Assembly: GCA_964466195.1 (NCBI GenBank)
Contig: CAYXMQ010000017.1
Coordinates: forward strand, 1 to 64,000
Direction: 5' to 3'
Length of the DNA: 64,000 nt
DNA from: PFJX01 sp964466195
Lineage (GTDB): Bacteria > Pseudomonadota > Gammaproteobacteria > Burkholderiales > Thiobacillaceae
The notes beneath the pieces were generated by a model. That model was not told the origin of the DNA and did no database searches. It was given only the letters and a program-made list of their open reading frames with translations. A program made the position numbers and the translations under genes. Shown here piece by piece: positions 20,640 to 27,669 of the stretch (position 1 is the stretch's first letter; every line of letters starts with the position of its first letter).

Positions 20640-20899
20640 ACACCAACGCAATCGTCAAAAAACACTGGAACTACTGCAACGTCCTGCGCGACGTCGGCAT
20701 GAGTTACGGCGCCTACGTCGAGCAGCTCACCTATCGCCTGTTCCACAAGATCCGGTCTACCGAACGTATGCACCATTCGACTTTGGCGAATGCGTTTGCT
20801 GGAAAATTGATTTCAAATCACGCTGAACCAGTACAGGGCTGTGGTCGCAACTGTGAATCAAGCCCCCGATTATTGCGTTCTTGGAGTTTGTCTGCATGA
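20636..20899 (+). pseudogene. hsdM 5' end, copy A (chimeric remnant)
   Basis: The first 38 or so residues are HsdM: 'MNTNAIVKKHWNYCNVLRDV' then 'GMSYGAYVEQLTYRLF', the opening of a type I N6-adenine methyltransferase. After 'HKI' (about 20750) the similarity stops. The frame continues for some 48 unrelated residues and ends in a TGA that overlaps the next gene's ATG. All methyltransferase motifs are missing. The unrelated tail is probably sequence brought in with the following cassette. Confidence 0.9.
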
Positions 20900-21753
20900 G
20901 CCAATTCGAAAAGCCAGACTTAGGTATGGTTCCTAGGCCGGCGGTGACCGTGTCTTATTCGTTCTTTCAACGTACATTAACTAACCAAAACTGTCAGCAC
21001 TACATCTTTCGAGATACTGGGGCAAAGAAATTACAGTTCACGGACTGTGATTTTTCATATTGTTTTTTTGAACGTGCATATTTTCACAATTGCACTTTTG
21101 TCAATTGCAAATTCGTTGGCGCGCGCTTTGTCGATTGCAACTTTCGCGGCGCCACCTTTGAAGGGTGCAGCTTTGAATACGCCACATTCCGGCAGACGCA
21201 AATAGCCCACAAGCAAATACTTGTTAATCTTCCGGCATGGCCGAATGTTAGGCGCGAGCTTGTGCGATCACTGCGTAAGAATGCAGAAGGCTTGGGCGAT
21301 GCCGAGGCCGTCAAGGTGTTTGTTCGCGAGGAGCTCACGGCCGCGAGAGAGCACTTGAAGAAGGCGCGAGAGGGTAAGGAAAGCTACTACGCACAGAAGT
21401 ACAAAGGACTAGCCAATAGAATTAGTGTCCGTTGGCAAAGCCTGTGGGTGTGGTTGGATTGGCACGTATGGGGGCACGGAGAATATCCGTGGAGGATTGT
21501 TAGAACGATCGCGCTTACTTTTAGCGGTGCTGTTGTGTGGCAGGTGATGGCTGATCCTACGACTTCAATGGCTATGCCTCTAAACGATCTGTCCAGCGCT
21601 GTCGTTGGACATTTAAAGGGCGTCATTTATTCATATTTAGGCCTCAAAGTGTCGTCGATGAGTGACGGCATGGCGGCTTTTCTCGGCCTAGCGAGGTACA
21701 TATCACTTGGTCTATTTATCAGCGTCCTTTACAAGACGTTGTCACGTCGATGA
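20896..21753 (+). CDS. pentapeptide-repeat protein with C-terminal membrane segments
   Basis: A 285-residue protein. The start is the ATG at 20896, which overlaps the previous stop as ATGA; a TTG at 20881 in the same frame is less likely. Residues about 40-110 form a right-handed pentapeptide-repeat solenoid with unusually many cysteines ('CTFVNCKFVGARFVDCNFRG', then 'CSFEYATF'). A helical charged linker follows, then two or more membrane segments near the C-terminus ('IVRTIALTFSGAVVWQV', 'YISLGLFISVLYK') with a short loop between, resembling small ion-channel ends. It is coupled to the nucleotidyltransferase gene. A membrane effector role is inferred from architecture and context only. Confidence 0.72.
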   Translation: MSQFEKPDLGMVPRPAVTVSYSFFQRTLTNQNCQHYIFRDTGAKKLQFTDCDFSYCFFERAYFHNCTFVNCKFVGARFVDCNFRGATFEGCSFEYATFRQTQIAHKQILVNLPAWPNVRRELVRSLRKNAEGLGDAEAVKVFVREELTAAREHLKKAREGKESYYAQKYKGLANRISVRWQSLWVWLDWHVWGHGEYPWRIVRTIALTFSGAVVWQVMADPTTSMAMPLNDLSSAVVGHLKGVIYSYLGLKVSSMSDGMAAFLGLARYISLGLFISVLYKTLSRR

Positions 21754-22436
21754 ATTGCCAGGGGCCCTATAGTCTTTACATATTTGGCTCTCGTAGTCGA
21801 GCAGAGCCAAATGCCTCAAGCGACACGGACATTCTTGTGCTTGTGCATTCTAGCCAAGACTTTGTCCGTGAGAGTGTGATATTTCCGACCTGTGCTAAGG
21901 ACGCAGAAAGCACCATTGATCTTACGTACTACAGCGAAAGCCGCATTCGTGAAATGCATGCCGCCGGGCACTTATTTGTATGGCATCTCTATCTGGAAGC
22001 GAAGCTTATGAGCGGTAGTTATGACGTCCTTCAAGAATTGGGGCAACCCAATGATTACATATCATTCGAGGAGGATGTGTTGCCACTCGCGGAATTGCTG
22101 GAATCAAGTATTGAGGAGATAGACAAACATCCCGGCAACATTGCCTATGAAGCGGGCTTGGCTTTTGTATGCGCACGAAATATAGCAATGAGCGCATCCT
22201 ATTACACCGAACAGGGGCTGACTTTTTCCCCCTACGCGCCGTTTCTCCGCGACTGGGGACGTAAGGAGTTTCCAATTTCCAGGCAGCGGTATGACGAATT
22301 GAGACTGGCTAGGCTTTCAACGACGCGAGGCGGCGTACCTCCGGCATTACAACAAGATGATTTGAAAGACGACATCGCCCGAATCAGACATTGGGCTTCT
22401 GCTGTAATAGAGCAGACAAAGGAGTTATGTTTATGA
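21750..22436 (+). CDS. nucleotidyltransferase-fold protein (MNT type, helical C-terminus)
   Basis: A 228-residue protein with an N-terminal pol-beta-type nucleotidyltransferase core: 'GSRSRAEPNASSDTDILV' supplies the Gly-Ser and the Asp-x-Asp metal ligands, and a third acidic residue may be in 'IDLTYY'. The C-terminal half is all-helical ('GNIAYEAGLAFVCARNIAMS') and could be a HEPN- or KNTase-like helical domain. Such proteins occur in MNT/HEPN toxin-antitoxin pairs and other defence modules. Both ends are ATGA overlaps, upstream with the pentapeptide-membrane gene and downstream with a small helical protein. The substrate is unknown. Confidence 0.75.
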   Translation: MNCQGPYSLYIFGSRSRAEPNASSDTDILVLVHSSQDFVRESVIFPTCAKDAESTIDLTYYSESRIREMHAAGHLFVWHLYLEAKLMSGSYDVLQELGQPNDYISFEEDVLPLAELLESSIEEIDKHPGNIAYEAGLAFVCARNIAMSASYYTEQGLTFSPYAPFLRDWGRKEFPISRQRYDELRLARLSTTRGGVPPALQQDDLKDDIARIRHWASAVIEQTKELCL

Positions 22437-22768
22437 TCAAAAGAGAATTCAAGGCGCGGGTCGGCATCGAACGGAAAGTCTTGGGACTGCTGAACGACGC
22501 ATGCGGTGCCCCGTGTTTGACAGGCCTGTCTTTCAAAGCGTTGGACAGGTGGAAAAGCACTAACCCCACTGCGAGTCGAGACCTGGTTTCAGTGTTGGAG
22601 AAGATATCTCTACGGACACGGCTAGATGCAGATGGGAGTAGGGACGTCTTCGACCCAGAGGACGTGAAAAGCCTTGGTGCGATTGGCCACCTGGTAGAAC
22701 AGCTTGATGCATGTCTGAGGGAGGCGTTAGTGGTAGGTACGCACATCGAGACGGAAATTAATAGATGA
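22433..22768 (+). CDS. small protein of unknown function
   Basis: A 111-residue protein, not recognised. The start is the ATG at 22433 in an ATGA overlap with the nucleotidyltransferase stop; a longer reading from 22391 lies inside that gene and is rejected. The sequence is mostly helical and charged ('LVSVLEKISLRTRLDADG', 'AIGHLVEQLDACLREAL') with no signal peptide or membrane segment. Its fixed place after the nucleotidyltransferase suggests it belongs to the same cassette, perhaps as a regulator or partner. Its stop overlaps the second hsdM 5' copy. Confidence 0.7.
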   Translation: MIKREFKARVGIERKVLGLLNDACGAPCLTGLSFKALDRWKSTNPTASRDLVSVLEKISLRTRLDADGSRDVFDPEDVKSLGAIGHLVEQLDACLREALVVGTHIETEINR

Positions 22769-22996
22769 ACACCTCCACAATCGTCCAGAAACTCTGGAAC
22801 TACTGCAACGTCCTGCGCGACGCGGGTCCGTGCTTCCAGCCAACGCCAAAACGAGTGCTTTGCGATATGCATTTTAATAGGGGTGTTCGATGACCCGCCA
22901 GCATCCGCTACGCGGTCGCATCCCCGCATGGCGAGGCCCCTGCTCCACGCTTCGCGTCGCAACCATTCGCTACGGCGACTACGTCGAGCAGCCTGC

Positions 22997-23030
22997 CCTC
23001 ACCCCAGCCCTCTCCCAGAGGGAGAGGGGG
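22997..23030 (+). repeat. palindromic repeat D in the hsdM remnant
   Basis: CTCACCCC then CCCTCTCCC (23008-23016), AGA, GGGAGAGGG (23020-23028). It is almost identical to repeat E and replaces the 'LTYLLFLK' region of HsdM. Confidence 0.85.
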
Positions 23031-23130
23031 AAATGGGGAGAGATGGTCGACGAGCGCAGCCGGCCGCCCTATTTATCCCCGAATGGGGGCAACCAGAAGA
23101 GCCCGGTGCTCGCCGGCTATGACTGGCTAC

Positions 23131-23164
23131 CCTCACCCCGGCCCTCTCCCAGAGGGAGAGGGGG
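23131..23164 (+). repeat. palindromic repeat E in the hsdM remnant
   Basis: CCTCACCCCGG, then CCCTCTCCC (23142-23150), AGA, GGGAGAGGG (23154-23162). It is read in frame as 'PSPRPSPRGRGGF' inside the HsdM fragment. Confidence 0.85.
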
Positions 23165-23242
23165 ATTTTCGTTTGACGGCGACGAGCTGTTCGACCACTA
23201 CCGCCACACGCCGGAGGAACTGGGCAAGCAGAAAGGTTTTCA

Positions 23243-24286
23243 ATGAATACCCTTCGTCTGTTTTCCCATGCGGGCATAACTGTGCCAGCCGCTACGTCGT
23301 GGTACCTCGCCGATCTGGGCGAGGCGCGCGGCAAGCAGGAGTTGTTCACTCGCCAGGCGCCGCAGCGTCTGAAAACGCTTCGCGAGCACGCGCTGATTGA
23401 AAGCGCTGTGTCGAGCAATCGCATCGAGGGCGTGACGGTGGATCGCAGCCGGTTGCGTGAGCTGATTCTCGGCCAGCCATTGCTGCGCGACCGCGACGAG
23501 GAGGAGGTGCGGGGCTACCGCGATGCGTTGACCCTGATCCACGAAAACGCCACAGGCCTGCAGGTCAGCAATGCGACGATCCAGAAGCTGCACCGGCTGA
23601 CGCGGGGCGAGATTTGGGATGCCGGCAAGTACAAGGAAAAGGATGGCGACATCATCGAACGCTATCCGGACGGGCGCGAGCGGGTGCGGTTTCGCACCGT
23701 CACCGCGGCCGAGACGCCGGCGCACATGGCCGAGCTGGGGACGGATTGGCAGCGCTGCCTCGATGAACGCTGGATTCACCCGCTGATCGCGCTGGCGGCG
23801 TTCAACCTGGATTTCCTCTGCATTCATCCGTTCCGCGATGGCAACGGGCGCGTGTCGCGCCTGCTTTTGCTGCTCCAGTGTTATCAACTGGGCTACGAGG
23901 TGGGGCGCTACATCAGCCTGGAGCGGTTGATCGAGCAGAACAAGGCGCGTTACTACGAGACGCTGGAGCAAAGCTCGCAGGGCTGGCACGAGGGCAAGCA
24001 CGACCCATGGCCGTACATCAATTATCTGCTGTTCATTCTCAAGACGGCGTACAAGGAATTCGCCGAGCGCGTGGGCGATATCAAGGCACCGCGCGGCGCC
24101 AAGACCGAGCAGATTCTTGCGGGCATCGGGCGCTTTGTCGGGGAATTCACGGTTAGCCAGTTGGAGCAGGCCTGCCCGGGCATCAGCCGGGACATGATCC
24201 GGCGTGTGTTGCGCGAGCAGCAGGCGGTTGGAGCCGTCGAGTGCCAGGGGCGCGGCCCGGCGGCCCGGTGGCGAAGGAAAGGGTAA
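23243..24286 (+). CDS. Fic-domain protein
   Basis: A 347-residue Fic (AMP-transferase) family protein. The active-site motif HPFRDGNGR lies at residues 195-203. An N-terminal inhibitory motif of the form S-x-x-x-E-G is at 58-63 ('SSNRIEG'), which marks the self-inhibited class, so no separate antitoxin is required. A C-terminal winged helix ('VSQLEQACPGISRDMIRRVL') suggests autoregulation. It starts in an ATGA overlap with the hsdM 5' remnant and is followed by the hsdM C-terminus, so it lies exactly where the methyltransferase core should be. Fic genes are frequent in type I restriction loci, but the target is unknown. Confidence 0.9.
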   Translation: MNTLRLFSHAGITVPAATSWYLADLGEARGKQELFTRQAPQRLKTLREHALIESAVSSNRIEGVTVDRSRLRELILGQPLLRDRDEEEVRGYRDALTLIHENATGLQVSNATIQKLHRLTRGEIWDAGKYKEKDGDIIERYPDGRERVRFRTVTAAETPAHMAELGTDWQRCLDERWIHPLIALAAFNLDFLCIHPFRDGNGRVSRLLLLLQCYQLGYEVGRYISLERLIEQNKARYYETLEQSSQGWHEGKHDPWPYINYLLFILKTAYKEFAERVGDIKAPRGAKTEQILAGIGRFVGEFTVSQLEQACPGISRDMIRRVLREQQAVGAVECQGRGPAARWRRKG

Positions 24287-24359
24287 TTACGCTTGAGTAA
24301 GGGTAATAGAAAGGGTAATGGCAGTGACCTTTGCCGATGCTGGATGATCGGCTGGCGGG

Positions 24360-24812
24360 ATGAATCCGAACGACGCCAATGTGCTGATGCTGGAATCGGT
24401 GATCGTTACCTGCGGTTGTTTGTTAGTTAACGGAATGAAGACCAGCACGCTGAAGCGGGAAGACCTGGACGAGTTCGTGCAGTGCTACCACCCGGCGAAT
24501 CGGCATGACCGCAAGCCGACGTGGTCGGTCGATAATCCCGATGGCCGCTGGCGCGCCTACGACTACGAGGAGCTGATCAACCGCGACAAGGCCAGCCTGG
24601 ACATCTTCTGGCTCAGGGATGAATCGCTGTCCGATTCCGACAACCTGCCCGCACCAGAGGTGATCGCGGCGGAGATCGTGGAGGACCTGGAGGCGGCGTT
24701 GGAACAGTTTAGGGAGATATTGGGGGATATGGGGCCGGAAGTCGGACCAGAAGGTTGTACTCAACCGGGTGGTGAAATGAATCAACCAGTGAACCACATG
24801 AGTCAGCTATGA
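24360..24812 (+). pseudogene. hsdM 3' end fragment
   Basis: From about 24435 to 24730 the translation is the C-terminus of HsdM: 'STLKREDLDEFVQCYHPANR', 'GRWRAYDYEELINRDKASLD', 'NLPAPEVIAAEIVEDLEAAL'. About 25 unrelated residues precede it and a 27-residue tail follows. The catalytic SAM-binding and Asn-Pro-Pro-Tyr/Phe motifs are absent. The stop overlaps the next gene's ATG (ATGA at 24809-24812). With the 5' remnant before fic it shows that one hsdM has lost its middle. It could still be translated from 24360 or the ATG at 24435, but not as a methyltransferase. Confidence 0.9.
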
Positions 24813-25162
24813 AATTTCAGTTGCTTCCTTTGGGCGCCCGCTTTGAGTTCGAGGCCAAGGTCTATGTCAAAACCGGCCCGTTGACGGCGACGGACGCGGA
24901 AGGCGGGCAGCGCATGATTCCGCGTTTTGCCGTGCTCAAGGCGCTGGATGCGCCGGCGGCGCCTTCGCAGCCAGCCGCTCGCAAGCTGGATGAGGCGGCG
25001 GTGCTGGCGGCGTTTGATGCGGCTATGGCGGCGTTTCTCGCCGATTGCCTGCGATTGCGGTCTGACACGGGGCCGGATGCCGGGCAGACCTTGCGCGCGG
25101 AGTTGGCGACCGCGCGGGCGCGTTTTATGGCCGAGTTGGCGGAGCGCGCCGGCGGTGCATGA
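24809..25162 (+). CDS. conserved small protein next to truC
   Basis: A 117-residue protein with no assigned function. The N-terminal 45 residues ('LLPLGARFEFEAKVYVKTGP' and 'MIPRFAVLKAL') look like a small beta domain seen in short betaproteobacterial proteins. The rest is Ala-rich helix. No signal or membrane segment is present. The ATG overlaps the stop of the hsdM 3' fragment and its end overlaps the truC start by 8 nt. It is probably the first gene of the ordinary chromosome after the accessory locus. Confidence 0.7.
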   Translation: MKFQLLPLGARFEFEAKVYVKTGPLTATDAEGGQRMIPRFAVLKALDAPAAPSQPAARKLDEAAVLAAFDAAMAAFLADCLRLRSDTGPDAGQTLRAELATARARFMAELAERAGGA

Positions 25163-25958
25163 GCGGCTGCAGATCGATTCGGCGCCGGCTGCGCTGCCGG
25201 TCATTTTTCGCGATGACAGTCTGATCGCCATCCATAAGCCGGCCGGGCTGCTGGTTCATCGCAGCGCGCTGGACCGCCACGAAACCCGTTTTGCGTTGCA
25301 GATGCTGCGCGATCAGATCGGCCGGCCGGTTTTCCCGGTGCATCGGCTCGATAAGGGGACTTCCGGTGTGCTGTTGTTCGCGCTGGACCGCGAGGTGGGA
25401 CGCAGCCTGAACAGCCAGTTCGAGCGCGGCGAGGTGGCGAAAAGCTATCTCGCGGTGGTGCGCGGCTATCCGCCGGAATCGGGCGAGATCGACCATGCCT
25501 TGGCGCGCATGGCGGACGAGCATGCCGGGATCAATGTCGACCCGGCTGCGGCGGCGCAGCCGGCGCGAACCCGCTATCGCCGGCTGGCGACAGTGGAATT
25601 GCCGTATCGGGTGGATCGCTATCCCAGCAGCCGCTACGCGTTGCTGGAACTGGAGCCGCTCACTGGGCGCTGGCATCAGTTGCGCCGACATATGAAGCAC
25701 GTCGCGCATCCGATCATCGGCGATGCGACGCATGGCAAGGGGCGGCATAACCGGTTGTTCGAGCAGTTGTTCGGCTGTCGCCGCCTGTTGCTGGCGGCGA
25801 CCGAGTTGCGCCTGACGCATCCGGTCAGCGGTCGCGCTCTGCGCTTGCAGGCCGGCTTGGCGGAGGATTTCGCCGCTTTGCTGCGGCAACTGGGCTGGGC
25901 GGAGGCGGCGAATGCGGCGAACCCCATTACAATGCCGGCCCCTGAACTCGTTCGTTGA
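25155..25958 (+). CDS. truC: tRNA pseudouridine synthase TruC-like
   Basis: A 267-residue RluA-family pseudouridine synthase, closest in layout to TruC (tRNA position 65). The catalytic block is 'VHRLDKGTSGVLLFALDREV', with the Asp as nucleophile. Also seen are 'LIAIHKPAGLLVHRS' at the N-terminus and 'LEPLTGRWHQLRRHMKHVAH'. The GTG at 25155 is chosen because similarity begins right after it. The frame is open far upstream, but that reading shadows the previous gene. Confidence 0.88.
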   Translation: MHERLQIDSAPAALPVIFRDDSLIAIHKPAGLLVHRSALDRHETRFALQMLRDQIGRPVFPVHRLDKGTSGVLLFALDREVGRSLNSQFERGEVAKSYLAVVRGYPPESGEIDHALARMADEHAGINVDPAAAAQPARTRYRRLATVELPYRVDRYPSSRYALLELEPLTGRWHQLRRHMKHVAHPIIGDATHGKGRHNRLFEQLFGCRRLLLAATELRLTHPVSGRALRLQAGLAEDFAALLRQLGWAEAANAANPITMPAPELVR

Positions 25959-25960
25959 TC

Positions 25961-26275
25961 ATGTCTGAAGCCGATGAAATCCTGCGCGCCAAGCTGAATG
26001 CCGAAACCGGCAAACTGCCCTGGAGTGAATTGGAACGCCATTTTGCGCGGGGCCTGGTGGTCAAGGTGGCGGGCGATCTGGATCTGATCGAGGTGGCGGT
26101 GGCGATGTCGCATGACGACAAGGCGGTTTTCGAGGCGTGGCTGATGCAAGGCCGGGTTGCGCGCGCTTCGACCGAGGACGCCCAACTCTGGCATGCGCAG
26201 CAAAGCCAGTTCTGGGTGGTGGTCGCGGCGCCCTGGGTCTTGATCCAGGAAGTGGCCGCGCGCCTGGATGCCTGA
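25961..26275 (+). CDS. DUF2288 family protein
   Basis: A 104-residue cytosolic protein of the DUF2288 family. 'LPWSELERHFARGLVVKVAG' and 'AVAMSHDDKAVFEAWL' followed by 'FWVVVAAPWVLIQE' are family features. The role is unknown. It starts 2 nt after the truC stop, so it is cotranscribed. Confidence 0.8.
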   Translation: MSEADEILRAKLNAETGKLPWSELERHFARGLVVKVAGDLDLIEVAVAMSHDDKAVFEAWLMQGRVARASTEDAQLWHAQQSQFWVVVAAPWVLIQEVAARLDA

Positions 26276-26299
26276 TTCTTTTCCCTAACTGTCTCCCTT

Positions 26300-26836
26300 A
26301 TGGCGATCAAAGCAACCATCTTCAAAGCCGATCTGCAGATTGCGGATATGGATCGCAATTACTACGCCGAACACAGTCTGACGCTGGCGCGGCATCCGTC
26401 CGAAACGGACGAGCGCATGATGGTGCGGCTGCTGGCTTTTGTGCTGTTTGCACATGAACACCTGGCTTTCGGCAAGGGGATGTGCGCGGATGATGAGCCG
26501 GATCTGTGGCGGAAGGATCTGACCGGGGCGATCGAGTTGTGGATCGACGTCGGTCTGCCGGATGAGAAATGGACGCGCAAGGCATGCGGCCGCGCCAAGC
26601 AGGTGGTGCTGCTCAGTTATGGCGGCCGCACGGCGGAGATGTGGTGGAGCGCAAATCGCGCCAAGTACCTGCGCCAGGAAAATCTGCGGGTGTTCAATCT
26701 GGCGCCGGAAGCCAGTCTGGCGCTGGCGGCGCTGGCGAATCGCAACATGCGTTTGCAATGCAGCATCCAGGACGGTCAGGTCTGGATCACCGATACGCTG
26801 GACACCGTGCATATCGAACCGTTGAAACTGCTTTAA
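26300..26836 (+). CDS. yaeQ: YaeQ family protein
   Basis: A 178-residue YaeQ protein (PD-(D/E)xK-like fold, activity undefined). Recognised by 'ATIFKADLQIADMDRNYYAE', 'TLARHPSETDERMMVRLLAF', 'LWIDVGLPDEK' and the end 'IEPLKLL'. It lies in a tight same-strand run with DUF2288 and the S4 protein. Confidence 0.92.
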   Translation: MAIKATIFKADLQIADMDRNYYAEHSLTLARHPSETDERMMVRLLAFVLFAHEHLAFGKGMCADDEPDLWRKDLTGAIELWIDVGLPDEKWTRKACGRAKQVVLLSYGGRTAEMWWSANRAKYLRQENLRVFNLAPEASLALAALANRNMRLQCSIQDGQVWITDTLDTVHIEPLKLL

Positions 26837-26845
26837 GGACGCGCC

Positions 26846-27061
26846 ATGACCGATACCGATTTCAAATTACGCGGTGAGTTCGTGCAGCTTTGCGATCTGC
26901 TCAAGCTGGCCGGCGTGGCGGACAGCGGCGGCCGCGGCAAGACTTTGGTCGCCGGCGGCGAAGTGCGCGTCGACGGGGTGACCGAGCATCGCAAGACGGC
27001 GAAGATTCGCGCCGGCCAGATCGTGGAATGCGGCGATGTACGGATCAGGGTGCAGGCTTGA
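26846..27061 (+). CDS. S4-domain RNA-binding protein (YbcJ-like)
   Basis: A 71-residue single S4 domain: 'FVQLCDLLKLAGVADSGGRG' then 'GGEVRVDGVTEHRKTAKI'. Expected to bind structured RNA, probably ribosome-related. Spaced 9 nt from yaeQ, so same operon. Confidence 0.88.
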   Translation: MTDTDFKLRGEFVQLCDLLKLAGVADSGGRGKTLVAGGEVRVDGVTEHRKTAKIRAGQIVECGDVRIRVQA

Positions 27062-27070
27062 ACGCAGGCT

Positions 27071-27376
27071 TCAGTTGCTCTGCTGTTTTTGCCGCCGCAT
27101 CGGATAGATCGTTTCAGCCATGACTCTTCGGTTACAGCTGCACGCCGCTTCGCGTTCGCGCAGCAGGACGTCGAGTTCGGCCAGATAGCGATCTCGCTCC
27201 GGGCCCGGCTTGAGTCGCGCCATTGTGGTTTCGAACTGGCTGCATTCATGTTCCATCATCAGCATGTGGCAAGTCGCTTCGGCCGGCACGGTTTCCGCAA
27301 GCGAAGGCGCAGTCAAACCGATTTGCACGACGATGAACGTGAGGCTGAGCAGCAGGTTGGACGGTAGGGTTTTCAT
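27071..27376 (-). CDS. small exported protein, cysteine-containing
   Basis: A 101-residue protein with a signal peptide ('LLLSLTFIVVQIGLTAPSLA') and a short mature part with four cysteines ('ATCHMLMMEHECSQF', 'EREAACSCNRRV'). The start is the ATG at 27376 with AAGGAAG upstream; the frame is open further but reads into the pgm leader. Converges with the S4 gene and diverges from pgm. No function recognised. Confidence 0.72.
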   Translation of the reverse strand: MKTLPSNLLLSLTFIVVQIGLTAPSLAETVPAEATCHMLMMEHECSQFETTMARLKPGPERDRYLAELDVLLREREAACSCNRRVMAETIYPMRRQKQQSN

Positions 27377-27669
27377 GATGACTTCCTTGATGCTTGATTG
27401 ATGCGAGTTTGGTTGAGTCGTTCGCAAGAACCATACCAAGTTAGTCGGGTTTTCTGCGCGTGCCATGGGCCGGCGGCAAGTCCGCGCCAGGCCTTGCTTT
27501 GAAGCGGCATTGGCACTGGCGGTGAAGATCAGGGCGGATATGCCGCAGCAGCGTATGCACCAGATATGGGCGTGCATGCCCTTGGTTGGTGCGGACAACG
27601 ATGTCACGTTCGCTGTCCGGGCGACGTAAGATTGCGGCAGTGATCGTTTTCTTAGTCTGGAGAGCCAAC

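Larger units (their letters stand above)
22765..23246 (+). pseudogene. hsdM 5' end, copy B (broken in two frames)
   Basis: Starts 'MNTSTIVQKLWNYCNVLRDA' (22765-22827), then loses HsdM similarity for about 145 nt and stops at 22893. A second frame, open from 22890, resumes HsdM at 22971 with 'YGDYVEQ', continues after palindromic repeat D with 'VDERSRPPY' and 'GYDWL', and after repeat E with 'DGDELFDHYRHTPEELGKQK', stopping at 23246. This is roughly the first 75 residues of HsdM, cut by one larger insertion, two repeats and a frame change. The catalytic domain never follows; fic begins in the ATGA at 23243. Confidence 0.9.

Noticed and set aside
22391..22432. Longer start of the small cassette protein
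   Set aside because: It lies inside the nucleotidyltransferase gene; the ATGA-coupled ATG at 22433 fits the chain of junctions better.
24278..24320. Three GGGTAAT words at the end of fic
   Set aside because: Too short and irregular to call a repeat array or an attachment site.
12159..24812. A complete, working type I restriction-modification system
   Set aside because: hsdR and hsdS are intact, but every hsdM piece lacks the methyltransferase core.
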